From Strigamia acuminata (lineage: Eukaryota > Arthropoda > Chilopoda > Geophilomorpha > Linotaeniidae), in assembly GCA_949358305.1 (NCBI GenBank), contig OX442314.1, forward strand, positions 48,926,581 through 48,990,580: a stretch of 64,000 nucleotides of DNA. The letters run 5' to 3'. Positions 1 through 9,929 of this stretch are shown here, piece after piece. Under the pieces are notes generated by a model. That model was not told the DNA's origin and did not search any database. It worked only from the letters and a program-made list of their open reading frames with translations. Numbering within the stretch: position 1 is the first letter of the stretch; each line of letters begins with the position of its first letter. The translations under genes were made by a program, and so were the position numbers.

Positions 1-1
1 A

Positions 2-2374
2 GTTCTCGAGAGAAACGGTTTCTCCCCCGAAGAAATCCGTAGATGGCTTCGCGACATCGAAGAAGATCATCTGACACCCAGATGGATACCGCCGGCGAAT
101 TTTACGGCCACGCAGTCTGAGATGTGGCAGTTATACCACGCTGGTATCCTGGGAAGTCGCCGCCATCACAGAAGATCGAAGCGTCCGGCGGAGTCCGCCC
201 CACGCGGACCCGCACGAAGAAGACAGGCCGTCTCCCCAATAGAGGCCGGCCCGTCAACGAGCCGCGACTACCGCAGCCGCTCGAGCAGCTCCAGTTCCCG
301 AACTCGAGTTGTCGTGCGCTCGGAGTGTCGCCGAGTAGTAACGCTCGAGCCTGCCTCGCCAGACGACGCGCGGGCTGAGCGAACAGTCGAATCTTCCGCC
401 CACTGGGCTGCGAGGACCGAGACACACCAAGATCGAGGAAAGAAAAGATCCTCGTTGTTCATGGCGATTACCACACAGTCGTCAGATCAATCCTCGTCGC
501 GACGAACCGTCTCATCACACCAGAGACCGAATTCTCCGACGGACGTCCCCCAGAGGACGGCCCAACGAAGATCCGTCGCAGCCAGCACCCGGAGGAATCG
601 AAAGCGCAAAGTACGTCAGAAGTTGCGAGCACAATCCCTGATAGCTAAGGGATTAGAGAAGGAGCGAGAGATGGCCGCCGCGAAACGGTCCGAACCCCAG
701 AGTCTCGGACCCACGGCTGGACCGTCCAGGCGCCAAGCAGAGATTGATTTGGGAGAGTTGACGGAAGAGCAAATGTCCCCAGATGAGTCGGACAAAGATG
801 GGCCGGTTACAAAACAGGATCTGGCCGTAGCATTGAAGAACGCCTTCCGAGGATACGCGGCCAACCGGCCGTCGGGCTCAACACCGGCTGTGCCCACCGC
901 GCTTGTGCCCCCACAAGTGCAATCGCGATGGCCGCCACTCCTCGAGGGTACAAACCCAGCCGTGACCGCTTGGACCCCTCCCCGGATGATTCCGGTGGGG
1001 GATCCAGCTCCGAAGCGGGTCAGATACGATAATCTACCCGGGCTGGGCCGTCCACCGTCACCCCCAACGCCACGAGTGTGTCGACCTTATCGCAACGCCG
1101 AATGGTACGCCCAGCGAGAGATGGACGCTCGATGCCGGCGTGAAGCGGCCTATCCCCCACTCAGCGAGCTACAAGAATATCTGGCCGAATACGAGAACCC
1201 CGCGATTGCCGAGTTGGCCATACGACAGGCCGACGCCGCCCAAACCCACCACATCAATTGGGCGATCGAACAGATGCGGACGCTGTCACAACAATTCAGT
1301 GGCAATCCGGACCGCGCTCACCCCTGCCATCGGAGCAGTTTGAATTTGGCAGTGACGAACGTCATGGCCCAGCTGCTGTCCCTGGGCGTCTTCTTGGACA
1401 GTCGGCAGGCTATGGCGGCCTGGACAATCGTCGACCGTGAGGGAGTTCACCTTCCTCGGGCGTTGTACCAGGTATGGGCCGGATGGACTCCTGAGCCCGC
1501 CTCGCTGCGCTTCGACCTGGCCAGGAATACGGAGAACCCAGGCCTGCAGTTTTCGAAGATGCGTTCGTTGGCATTCCGCTACCGGAACCCCGGAGTCCAC
1601 CCTTCCTTGTTGCGAACAATTCGGGAGGCTCCGGAGATACCGGGAACGACAGCGAGCCTCCCACAGGCCATCGAGACCGCCCCCCCAGAGGCGGCGGTCC
1701 AACCATACATACCGACCCCAAAGCCGGTATTCCCAAAGGAGAAGCGGTATGCGAATCGACCCAAATTGATTCCGAAGCGCTCCAACCGAGGACCGCGAAC
1801 TCCTCCGCTGCCCTCTCCTTCGCCACCAGCGGCAGAGCTGGCCGCTCTTACAACAGAGCCGGCTACGCCACCGTTGGAGAGTCCAATGGAGATTCCACTT
1901 CCTCCATCGCCTCCGCCGCCCCCAGCAGCGCAGCTTTATTTGAGGCTGGGAGTGGAATACCCCTTCCTTCAGATGTCGGAGTTCACGCGACAACGCATCA
2001 TTGACTCCGATGATCACGGCGAGTCGGTCCTCAAATGGCTGAACAGAGAGGCCCGATCTACCATGGACGCCGTCTTCCATCGCCGAATCTTGCGAGCCCA
2101 CCGGAAACCCGGATCGAGCGCCGAGTCGCGAAGGATCCGGCTCGTTCCCGACCGATTCCCGGCATCCACCCGGATTTGGATCCACGAACGTACGGGACTG
2201 ATTGGCGAGCCGGTCGGCGGTCACCCGCAGTACTTCATCAACGAGCGACAGAATCCTGCGGATCTGACAACCTCTCTGCCCCCGGATTTACCACCGCCGC
2301 CCCCGGCAGTGCCACCAGTGATCCTCCGCCCATGCAGAGGAGTGCTGCCGGCTCTTCGCAGAGGAGAGCGATAA
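2..2374 (+). CDS. 3'-proximal ORF of an LTR element, 5' end outside window
   Basis: This frame is open from base 2 to the stop at 2374, so the protein continues to the left of the window; the first internal ATG is at 122. The residues before that Met read as normal coding sequence. The product is Arg/Ser-rich at its start (a run of Ser with flanking Arg near residue 50), carries a helix-prone middle part rich in Glu, Arg and Ala (about residues 320-480 from the ATG), and ends in Pro-rich stretches (PPSPPPPPAAQ, PPDLPPPPPAVPP). I recognise no protease, reverse transcriptase, integrase, zinc knuckle or signal peptide. It stops about 45 bp before a polypurine tract and LTR, so I infer a last ORF (accessory or Gag-like) of an LTR retrotransposon. 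It is clearly more GC-rich than the sequence after 3200. Function unknown. Confidence 0.6.
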   Translation, partial: VLERNGFSPEEIRRWLRDIEEDHLTPRWIPPANFTATQSEMWQLYHAGILGSRRHHRRSKRPAESAPRGPARRRQAVSPIEAGPSTSRDYRSRSSSSSSRTRVVVRSECRRVVTLEPASPDDARAERTVESSAHWAARTETHQDRGKKRSSLFMAITTQSSDQSSSRRTVSSHQRPNSPTDVPQRTAQRRSVAASTRRNRKRKVRQKLRAQSLIAKGLEKEREMAAAKRSEPQSLGPTAGPSRRQAEIDLGELTEEQMSPDESDKDGPVTKQDLAVALKNAFRGYAANRPSGSTPAVPTALVPPQVQSRWPPLLEGTNPAVTAWTPPRMIPVGDPAPKRVRYDNLPGLGRPPSPPTPRVCRPYRNAEWYAQREMDARCRREAAYPPLSELQEYLAEYENPAIAELAIRQADAAQTHHINWAIEQMRTLSQQFSGNPDRAHPCHRSSLNLAVTNVMAQLLSLGVFLDSRQAMAAWTIVDREGVHLPRALYQVWAGWTPEPASLRFDLARNTENPGLQFSKMRSLAFRYRNPGVHPSLLRTIREAPEIPGTTASLPQAIETAPPEAAVQPYIPTPKPVFPKEKRYANRPKLIPKRSNRGPRTPPLPSPSPPAAELAALTTEPATPPLESPMEIPLPPSPPPPPAAQLYLRLGVEYPFLQMSEFTRQRIIDSDDHGESVLKWLNREARSTMDAVFHRRILRAHRKPGSSAESRRIRLVPDRFPASTRIWIHERTGLIGEPVGGHPQYFINERQNPADLTTSLPPDLPPPPPAVPPVILRPCRGVLPALRRGER

Positions 2375-2399
2375 AATTGAGATCGCTCCGATCCGAGAT

Positions 2400-2418
2400 C
2401 GAAGCTGGAGGAGGGACG
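2400..2418 (+). promoter_or_regulatory. Polypurine tract before 3' LTR
   Basis: A purine-rich run (core GGAGGAGGGA) ends two bases before TGTGGTGACCC, the proposed LTR start. This is the expected place for the plus-strand primer of an LTR element. Confidence 0.5.
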
Positions 2419-3198
2419 TGTGGTGACCCAGTTGGATAAGTGTCCCCCCAGGGCGGATGCTTGTCCTCTGAGTCACTGTGATTGAAGAGTCGTTCCCCCC
2501 CGAGTTGGCTCCACCTCCCCATGGCAGGTGTGTGCCCCGAGGGGGAGGAAGCGGCTGATGGTCAGCCCCCATTGGTTGATCGCCGGCCCTTCACCCCACT
2601 GCATAAAAGGCTGTGTTTCCCGCCTAAAGTCAGAACTTACACAAACGACACCAAGAACACAGCAACTACCTCACCGTCAGGCCAACTTCAACTACAAGTT
2701 AGGATTGATCGAGGATCGCTGAGTAAAGTGCAAACTGTAACTCTCACGAAGTCACTTGCGAGCTATTCCTGCGAAAGCACGAGAATAGCCCTTGTGAAAT
2801 CACCCAGAATAATCGCCCAGACGATTATTCGCCGAAGTAAGTGTCCGAGTGCTTTGTAGGGAACCCCAAAGTTCCTAGACGAGGCCTCTGCGACGCTAAA
2901 CAAACCCTAGACAACAGGCACGGATAGAAGACTCGAAAGAGCATTCCACCGCGTCCGTGAAGACGAATCCGTGACGAATTAACGACAACTCGAGACGCCG
3001 CCTTTGTTCCGCCGACCACGCGGAATCGACGACGCCATCTTGAGAAATCCTTTGTTCGACGCTGACCACGTCGACTCTAGAATTATTACTGAGTGTATTT
3101 TAAAGGCATAAAGCCTGGTGAATAAATTACCTGTTTATTTACATACATTTGGTATTCATTTGGGTATTTACATAATTGATCACAGGTAAAGTATTACA
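2419..3198 (+). mobile_element. 3' LTR (about 780 bp) of the left-edge element
   Basis: The segment starts TGTGGTGACCC after a polypurine tract and most plausibly ends ATTACA at 3198. It holds a CCAAT-type box (CATTGG near 2569), a TATA-like CATAAAAGG at 2602, and AATAAA near 3121, in the U3-R-U5 order. The start resembles that of the LTR at 59020 (TGTAGTGACCC) and both end in ATTACA, so the two elements may belong to related families. The right boundary is inferred, since the partner LTR is outside the window. Confidence 0.5.
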
Positions 3199-3887
3199 CG
3201 TTAGCGCTATTTAAACCTATACCAAGTAGGACGCGACAACTACTTTTGAAAAATGTCGAACATCACCTTTAGTATTTAACCCGCACTTAGATATACAGCG
3301 CCAAATGGTCCTTTTCCGTTTTGGAAATGTTCACTTCCTTTTTTTATGATCTCAATGCAAACATTATCGGAAACGGGTTTTCTCCAATGTGACACATCTC
3401 TTTAGTCCTGCATAGTTAATGATTTATTCATATTGTTACCGTTTTCAACAGTGGCAACATTATTAGTATTATCACTGTCATTGTCAGCAGTTTCTTCTGA
3501 TTCGTCTTCTTCATGGATTGTCGTCATTTTTGTAATGTTCGCTGTTATCTGAATCATTCCTTACATCAATGTGAGATAATCAGAATCTATTTCTTTTGAT
3601 GAACTTTGGCTAAGATTAGTTTTTGTAACGTATTTGAAGATAAATCCAGATTTGCTCTGAACTGCATCAATTTTAACCTGTTTTGTTTTTCTCTGCTGAC
3701 ACCCACTTTTCCTCTGAGATGTATGAACTCCCCGAGGCATATTTCTCTTTTGGGGTATTTGATATACGTTTATACATATGTAGCTAAAAAAAATATTCTC
3801 CATCAGTATCATGGACGCATAATTACAATTACAAGAATCAAGAATTTCCTTACCTTGGTGTTTTGATTAAAATAATCCAGCGTCACG
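3199..3887. other. AT-rich stretch without recognisable gene
   Basis: Only short, low-complexity open frames on either strand; no motif, repeat or RNA gene recognised. Confidence 0.5.
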
Positions 3888-4673
3888 GTTACTGTCACGG
3901 TGAGATAAATTGATGAATGAATTTGAGGCTACGATAAAGTATATAGGTTTTTAGAAAATGTACACATCGCAAAACCGCAGAAAATCGTTAAACTGGAATT
4001 TCTCGCCTAAATTCAGTCAGTAAAGAAATTTATGACTGAATCCAGGCCGAAATTGAGCCGTAAAAGGAGTTTAAATCCGAAATTCAAGACAAATTCGGCC
4101 GAAGAATGAATTTACAAGCGAATTCTCCTCAAAATTCGTCAGAAAAACGAATTTGTGATTGAATTCTGGCGCAAATTCAGCAGAAAAACGAATTTGTGAT
4201 TGAATTCTGGCACAAATTTGGCGGAAAAACGAGTTTACAACCGAATTCACGCCCGAATACGGCCGAAAATCGAACATGTGACTGAATTCTGGCACAAATT
4301 CGACGGAAAAACGAGTTTACAACCGAATTTACGCTCAAATTCGGCCGAAAAATTAATTTACGACCGATTGATTTGAGCATTTGACCATTTTCCTCACCTC
4401 GGTGTTTTGATTAAAATAATCACAATACCCAATACGAAATGAAATGGCCCAGTGTCATCCCTATACGGGTATCACCCGTATACGGGTGACACCCGGGGCG
4501 GCCCGCCCCCCCACAGGAGAGCACCTGAATAAGCTATTCTTGAAAAACTTCTCCATAATCACTTAAAGTGAAATTAATTATGCTTTTCTTTTATTTGGTG
4601 ATTGATTGTGTCATAAATAAAATGCTTTTAATCATTACATTGGCGATTAAAATGGATTTTTTTATACAAAATT

Positions 4674-5229
4674 TGTGACCAACTGGCCACCGCCAGTCGG
4701 CACTGGCAACAGTAAAGGGAGGATCCTCAGCAGCTCCCGTCGGAGCTGCGTCCTGATTGTAGCCAATCAGGACAGAGGATTCTGCAAGGTCCCTACGAGG
4801 TCCGGACTGACCACGAGGGACAGAACAACACCAGCCACGAGAGTGACTGGTCGCGTTGCTATTTGTAGGTGACGATGGCGATTACGATCGCGATGGCAAT
4901 ACCAATAACTGGCGAAGTCGCCCTCAAGTCTGAAGGGACTTGAGCCGACCTGTTGGGCCGTGCTGCGAGGCACGGCGTGGTATTTGATTAACCGACCACG
5001 CTGCCCATGTGGCCTTCGGCCACGTGGTCAGCGGTTGGTCTGGGTTGGGTTGCTGAAAGGCAACTCAACATCCAAGGCGATAACACGACGACACACTAAC
5101 CCCTAGACAACCATGGCAATAAAGAATTTCAATCCTAAACTGTGTGTCTCTGTGTTTTGTATAATCGTGAATGGTGTCCAAACGCCCATGGTCCTCCCCT
5201 GACCATTAGGCGACCGATCGCCACTCACA
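4674..5229 (+). mobile_element. Solo LTR, 556 bp, with AATT target duplication
   Basis: Copy A of R1 contains this block and copy B (at 27001) does not. The block runs TGTGACC to CTCACA, so it has TG...CA ends, and is flanked by AATT on both sides (4670-4673 and 5230-5233) where copy B has AATT once. AATAAA lies near 5121, which fits a plus-oriented LTR. No internal region follows, so it is a solo LTR left by recombination. Confidence 0.8.
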
Positions 5230-5970
5230 AATTTTTATGGCATAAATTGTAACTATGTGTGAATTAAAATCTGCAATATTTATTTTTTGATGATTTTGAG
5301 ATTCTTTTTAAATTCTTACTTTTAATTCTTCTTTTGAAATACTTTCGTGTTAAATTGTAGTCAACCGAATGAATATAAAAGTTGTCGTGAGGAATGGTCC
5401 TCTCTGTTACTACGATGTTAAGGATTGTTTCTACGTCAAGCGGATGATCGTGTTTTCTTTCTGTAAACCCCGTAGTCACATCCTCGCCGTTAACGAGTGA
5501 TGTTCCATGTCGATTCGGGCCGAGAAAATTCGTTGGAATTTTATTTGGAATTGGTCACTGGTATATTTTATTGGGTAATATGTTGTTCCGCTTGATTATA
5601 AGCAATATTTGGGTATTGGTTCAAAAGAAAATTGTTTTTCTGTTTTAGTATTTTTTGTTGTTATCTCACTGTTTGAACTTCAATGGCCGCCCATTTGTTT
5701 CACTCGGCCAATTTGAGGGCCTAATTTGGATTCGAATGGTTTTAATCTCTGATCAACACGTAACTTGTTTATTGGGGGTGTTAATTCCAACTCTGGCCAT
5801 CCTCATGGTCACCCTGGGGAAACTGACGACATGAGTTGATTCAGTGGAACCAAAAGAGAGCTCTGGCCATTCCCTGATTTGGGTTTTATTTTTCATTTTT
5901 CACATTTCTCGTATTTACATTATTTGGGATAATTTTTTGATGATTGCATTTGCTTTCACGAGTTTGTATT

Positions 5971-5996
5971 GTAAGACCGCAATGAGCGGCATTTAC
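5971..5996 (+). repeat. Short hairpin motif H, copy 1
   Basis: GTAAGACCGCA and AGCGGCATTTAC arms; pairs GTAA/TTAC and CCGC/GCGG. One of seven related hairpins in the window. Confidence 0.55.
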
Positions 5997-6133
5997 ATTG
6001 AATTTGTATTGTGTATTTGTATTGCGTGGAGTCAACTGGTTCGCTTTCTTTATATTCGCCGAGATTCTGATTGATGTCAACTGCCGTCTTAGCCGGGTTA
6101 CAGTCTTTCCAATCCATATTTTTTGATCAAACT

Positions 6134-6737
6134 CAGTTCACAAAATGAATTTTCAGTTCGCAAAATGAATTTTGAGTTCACAAAATGAATTTTGAGTTCA
6201 CAAAATGAATTTTCAGTTCGCAAAATGAATTTTGAGTTCACAAAATGAATTTTGAGTTCACAAAATGAATTTTGAGTTCACAAAATGAATTTTGAGTTTA
6301 CAAAATGAATTTTGAGTTCACAAAATGAATTTTGAGTTCACAAAATGAATTTTGAGTTCACAAAATGAATTTTGAGTTCACAAAATGAATTTTGAGTTCA
6401 CAAAATGAATTTTGAGTTCACAAAATGAATTTTGAGTTTACAAAATGAATTTTGAGTTCACAAAATGAATTTTGAGTTCACAAAATGAATTTTGAGTTCA
6501 CAAAATGAATTTTCAGTTCACAAAATGAATTTTGAGTTCACAAAATGAATTTTGAGTTCACAAAATGAATTTTCAGTTCCCAAAATGAATTTTCAGTTCA
6601 CAAAATGAATTTTCAGTTCCCAAAATGAATTTTCAGTTCCCAAAATGAATTTTCAGTTCCCAAAATGAATTTTCAGTTCCCAAAATGAATTTTCAGTTCC
6701 CAAAATGAATTTTCAGTTCACAAAATGAATTTTCAGT
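6134..6737 (+). repeat. 20-bp satellite, left part (about 30 units)
   Basis: Tandem unit CAAAATGAATTTTGAGTTCA with two main variants at one position (TTTTG or TTTTC) and a C-rich variant (GTTCCC) near the right end. Each unit has CAAAAT/ATTTTG half-palindromes. The array continues at 19182 after the Gypsy element. Confidence 0.95.
6734..6737 (+). repeat. Target site duplication CAGT, left
   Basis: Four bases of the 20-bp satellite repeated at 19182-19185 on the other side of the Gypsy element. Confidence 0.85.
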
Positions 6738-7727
6738 TGTCACGGCCCGGCATTTACGCGCCTGTGATCCTCACCTAATTGTTGTGTTGTGCGCGTTATT
6801 CCGTGTGTTTTCCACCATTGTTAAAACTCCCAATAAATCCCTAAACCTATTTGAGTTTTGATTTGTCCTCATTTCCTATTCATGTTTATCCCTTGACCTG
6901 GCCTGGTGTGGCTTAATTTGGCCACATCAGACTAGTCTAAGTTGTGTATTTCCCACTGTTACCCCTCCTGATTTCGTTTAGTTTATCCTACCTAATTTAA
7001 ATGTTTAGTCACTCGCGACTGACTCATCGCGATAATTATTCACGAGCGCGCCTGATTGGCTTACGCGTGCTTGACTCATGGTTCTCCCCTCGTTTTCTGT
7101 GATGGACTTGGCCCAAGTTCACTTCTGAGCTGTTTCAGCCAAGTCTGATCAGAAGGCGTAAGACCATGAGCTATCGTAAGTGCCTTAACTGGCCGTTGTG
7201 CATTTGGCAGACTCTCCTGTGTTAACTCACAGTATAACTCCATGCCACGTAATTGTGCATGTTTGAGTATATTCATGGTCATATCGCGTGTCTAAATTCC
7301 GCGTGTCATCTTTGTTTCCTTTCCTTTCGATGTTCTTTTGTGTTTACACGACGTTTTATGCCGCTGACGTGCCTCTGGACTAGAAATTAGATTCAAGTAG
7401 CTAATGAGTTGTTTATTTCGTCTTTTGCGCGCGATTAGTGCGCGCTTGCTCGGTCTGGCCGCTCCGCCATTAGGAGTCCCTGCCAGATTAGCTTAAGCCA
7501 CGTTTGCGTTGTTAAGTCCGCACGTGAGCAGTACTTCTTCCATTTTTAAGGCTCCAACAAACTCGGTAATAATTCGTAACATGATCGAATAGGGGGTTAA
7601 GCTTGCCGCCACCCTTCAGGCTGCTTAACGTTGCCGGGCCCTTATTCGGGACCAGGCTCTCTTGTATCGTAACTGGCGCGTCTTTCAAACGCGGTTTCAA
7701 ACAACCAGAAACAACCGGTTCATGACA
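6738..7727 (+). mobile_element. 5' LTR of the Gypsy element
   Basis: Starts TGTCACGG and ends CATGACA. AATAAA occurs near 6830. I see no clear TATA box. Small minus-strand frames inside it are repeated exactly in the 3' LTR and are not taken as genes. Confidence 0.92.
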
Positions 7728-7729
7728 CG

Positions 7730-7747
7730 TGGTGCCGAAACCCGGGA
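7730..7747 (+). promoter_or_regulatory. Primer-binding site, tRNA-Phe
   Basis: TGGTGCCGAAACCCGGGA begins two bases after the LTR. Its reverse complement is the 3' end of animal tRNA-Phe including CCA, over all 18 bases as I recall that tRNA. It primes minus-strand DNA synthesis. Confidence 0.85.
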
Positions 7748-7940
7748 CCTTGTTGGAGTTTATTCAGTCTAGCGCATATAAACTAGTTGCTATTTAACAA
7801 GCATTAGTGGCGTTTTTTAGAGACTATTTTGCCGAAAGGAAGGTTTCAGAGTAACTAACTTTTCATAGTACTCGCGTATCGTTTAATTACGGTGCGCATC
7901 ATTTGCAGTGAGCTGCTATTACCCTTATTATCTTGCAAAC
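7748..7940 (+). other. 5' leader of the Gypsy element
   Basis: Untranslated stretch between primer site and gag ATG. No obvious further motif; it would be the expected place for packaging signals. Confidence 0.4.
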
Positions 7941-9929
7941 ATGGCGAATAAGGAAGAAACTCCCGAGAAAAAAAGAGGGATGTTTTCAGACCTCATTGAT
8001 CGCTGGGATCCTGTGCGTTTACGTGTAGAGAGACAGCGACGTGAGGAAGTTGAAAGACTACGCGGTCTGAGACCGGGCGCTCTTCGTGGGATGCTGGAGG
8101 AAATACCAACAGATTCCACTGACCAGCCTAGCTCTATGGAAAGAGATATAAACCCCACATTGGAGGGGCCGATAAGCGTGCATACTGCAACTCCGGCCAG
8201 CGCTATAGCTGAGTTGGAAGAACCAGCGCGTTTGCAAAATATTGCTTCGGCTCCAACAAGAGATGAATCAGAAGCGCCACCAGAGGTGCCTGGTTTGGGG
8301 GCTTATCTCCATGATATGGAGGTGGCAATTTCCGCAAGACTGGATCGGGCCATAAATGCACAATTGCATGGTTGGGCCGAGGATACGGTCGAACGTGTAA
8401 GGAAAGTGGTGGAGGACTGTGCTGCTCGACAACCGCCGTTGGCGGCTGGAATTCCATTAATTCCGCCGCCACAGGAACCTCATATCCTCCTGGGCGTGTC
8501 GGGGCAGACGGTTCCCCAAATTGTACCTCGTTCCACTGGAGACGCGTCCATAATCCTAACGCCAAGTGAGATAATATTGGGTGGGGCCCGTGCAGCACCC
8601 AGTGTGCAGGGGAGAATCCATGTGCAGTCTCGTGAAGTGGATCCAGCCGTTATCCAAATTAACAGCGAAATAATGCGATCAATAATTCGCAGTAAGGCAT
8701 CGGTAGTGGGTGCACCGCCATCCATACCGCTGAGCCAGCTGGAAAGAGAGAGAAATTCTCAAAGTGGGCAGCGGCCAAGGCCTAATGTTCCGCTTCAAAC
8801 TGGTGCTGTTTCACAAATACCTGTATTTCAACAGACAGGGCAATTACCGCAACAGCAATGGCGGCAGCAACCACAACAGTTTGCTCGGACTTCCGGTATG
8901 AGGATGGGGAAGTTACCGGAGTTCGATGTGAGCAAGGGCGCCTATAACGCAGTGGATTTGTTTCTCACTCAACTGCGAGCCCATTTCTTTACTTCGGGAA
9001 TGGCGGAGTCGGTGTATCTTGAGTATTATGTGCCTCAAGCTTTAAAAGGCGAGGCTCTGGACTGGTACATTGATTTGCTTCCGAAGCCTGAGTTTTGGGA
9101 TGAGTTCGCGCATCTGTTTAAAGACGCGTTCTCTCTCACCGTCGCTGAAGCTACTGTCAATTTGGCGGAAAAGCGACAGGCGATGGGGGAGCCAACTGCG
9201 AAATTCTTGCGCGAGACTAACCGATTCCTACAGAAAACAGGGATAGTTGGGGACAGTCAAAAATGGGATATAGCCCAACGACGACTGCAACCTGACGTTG
9301 CGGAAGTCATGCGTCAAATGGGCGTATTAACCTTGTCGCAAGCCATTGTTAGGGGACAGCAAGCAGATAGCGAGCTGCAACTACGATCTCTCCATAAAAA
9401 AGATTTCGACCTGCACGGGGTTAAGCGAGGCCAAATGCCGGTTCCCCAGCATGCAGCTCAGACTAAGCAAGAAGCCGCCGTGAAGAAACCGGTTGAGATG
9501 GTTAAGAACTCGACTCGACATTTTTTCACGCGCAATAAGGTTGCGGCCGTGATGGAAGTCTTGGGTGAATTAGAGGAAGGTGGCATGTTTGATGATGACA
9601 ATCAAAGCGTAATGGCACAGACAGTCCGTAGTATCATGGCTACGAAAACTGCGCCTATTGTTGGAACAGAGCCACCGGTAGAGACTGGAGAACCTCATGT
9701 CTGCAGTCAAAACAACTCCTTCGCTCAGGGCTCCGGCCCACCTAAGGACATTAAGTTGCCACCCGGAGCGGAGTGGGCTAAAAACAGGCGCGATCGGTGG
9801 TATATGCGTGACATTAAATTGAACGCTCCGCTATGCCCGCACTGTTACAAACCCTGGGTCGTTCCGGGAAACGAGAGAGGGCCCCCACTGAAGTCCGACG
9901 CCAAAGTGGTGGACCCAAAGAAGAAGTAG
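7941..9929 (+). CDS. gag: Gag of the Gypsy element
   Basis: A 662-residue protein. I take the ATG at 7941 (AAC before it, G after it) rather than the upstream GTG that also opens the frame. Gag forms the virus-like particle and packages element RNA. The N-terminal half is charged and Pro-rich, followed by a Gln-rich run (about residues 275-315). A retrotransposon gag capsid-like domain lies at about 328-490 (LFLTQLRAHFF, ALDWYIDLLP, AEKRQAMGEPTAKFLRETN). There is no CCHC knuckle; only a CPHC pair sits near the C-terminus, just before the frameshift site. It overlaps pol by 97 bases in the -1 frame. Intact. Confidence 0.9.
   Translation: MANKEETPEKKRGMFSDLIDRWDPVRLRVERQRREEVERLRGLRPGALRGMLEEIPTDSTDQPSSMERDINPTLEGPISVHTATPASAIAELEEPARLQNIASAPTRDESEAPPEVPGLGAYLHDMEVAISARLDRAINAQLHGWAEDTVERVRKVVEDCAARQPPLAAGIPLIPPPQEPHILLGVSGQTVPQIVPRSTGDASIILTPSEIILGGARAAPSVQGRIHVQSREVDPAVIQINSEIMRSIIRSKASVVGAPPSIPLSQLERERNSQSGQRPRPNVPLQTGAVSQIPVFQQTGQLPQQQWRQQPQQFARTSGMRMGKLPEFDVSKGAYNAVDLFLTQLRAHFFTSGMAESVYLEYYVPQALKGEALDWYIDLLPKPEFWDEFAHLFKDAFSLTVAEATVNLAEKRQAMGEPTAKFLRETNRFLQKTGIVGDSQKWDIAQRRLQPDVAEVMRQMGVLTLSQAIVRGQQADSELQLRSLHKKDFDLHGVKRGQMPVPQHAAQTKQEAAVKKPVEMVKNSTRHFFTRNKVAAVMEVLGELEEGGMFDDDNQSVMAQTVRSIMATKTAPIVGTEPPVETGEPHVCSQNNSFAQGSGPPKDIKLPPGAEWAKNRRDRWYMRDIKLNAPLCPHCYKPWVVPGNERGPPLKSDAKVVDPKKK

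Larger units (their letters stand above)
3888..6070 (+). repeat. Interspersed repeat R1, copy A
   Basis: From GTCACGGTGAGATAAATTG onward this closely matches 26236-27860 (copy B), and its right part matches 39201-39820 (copy C). It is AT-rich and non-coding. The part near 4080-4370 is a degenerate run of roughly 35-45-bp units built on GAATTCTGGC and GGCGGAAAAACGA, with fewer units in copy B. Copy A is interrupted by a solo LTR at 4674-5229. Near its right end is a short palindrome (5971-5996). I cannot assign the family to a transposon class. Confidence 0.7.

Noticed and set aside
1286-2224. 312-codon minus-strand frame opposite the left-edge ORF
   Set aside because: Mirror of the GC-rich plus-strand ORF, with Arg/Trp/Gly-rich composition typical of an antisense shadow.
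3606-3866. 86-codon plus-strand frame in the AT-rich spacer
   Set aside because: Phe/Leu/Ile-rich chance frame, with an equally long minus-strand frame on the same bases.
4675-4973. Frames of 65 and 68 codons in the solo LTR
   Set aside because: Overlapping, on both strands, inside an LTR; no resemblance to proteins.
6134-6737. CRISPR-like regular array
   Set aside because: Units are contiguous with no unique spacers, and the context is eukaryotic; it is a satellite.
7076-7700. Minus-strand frames of 68 and 62 codons, repeated at 18530-19154
   Set aside because: They lie inside the LTRs and recur because the LTRs do; no family resemblance.
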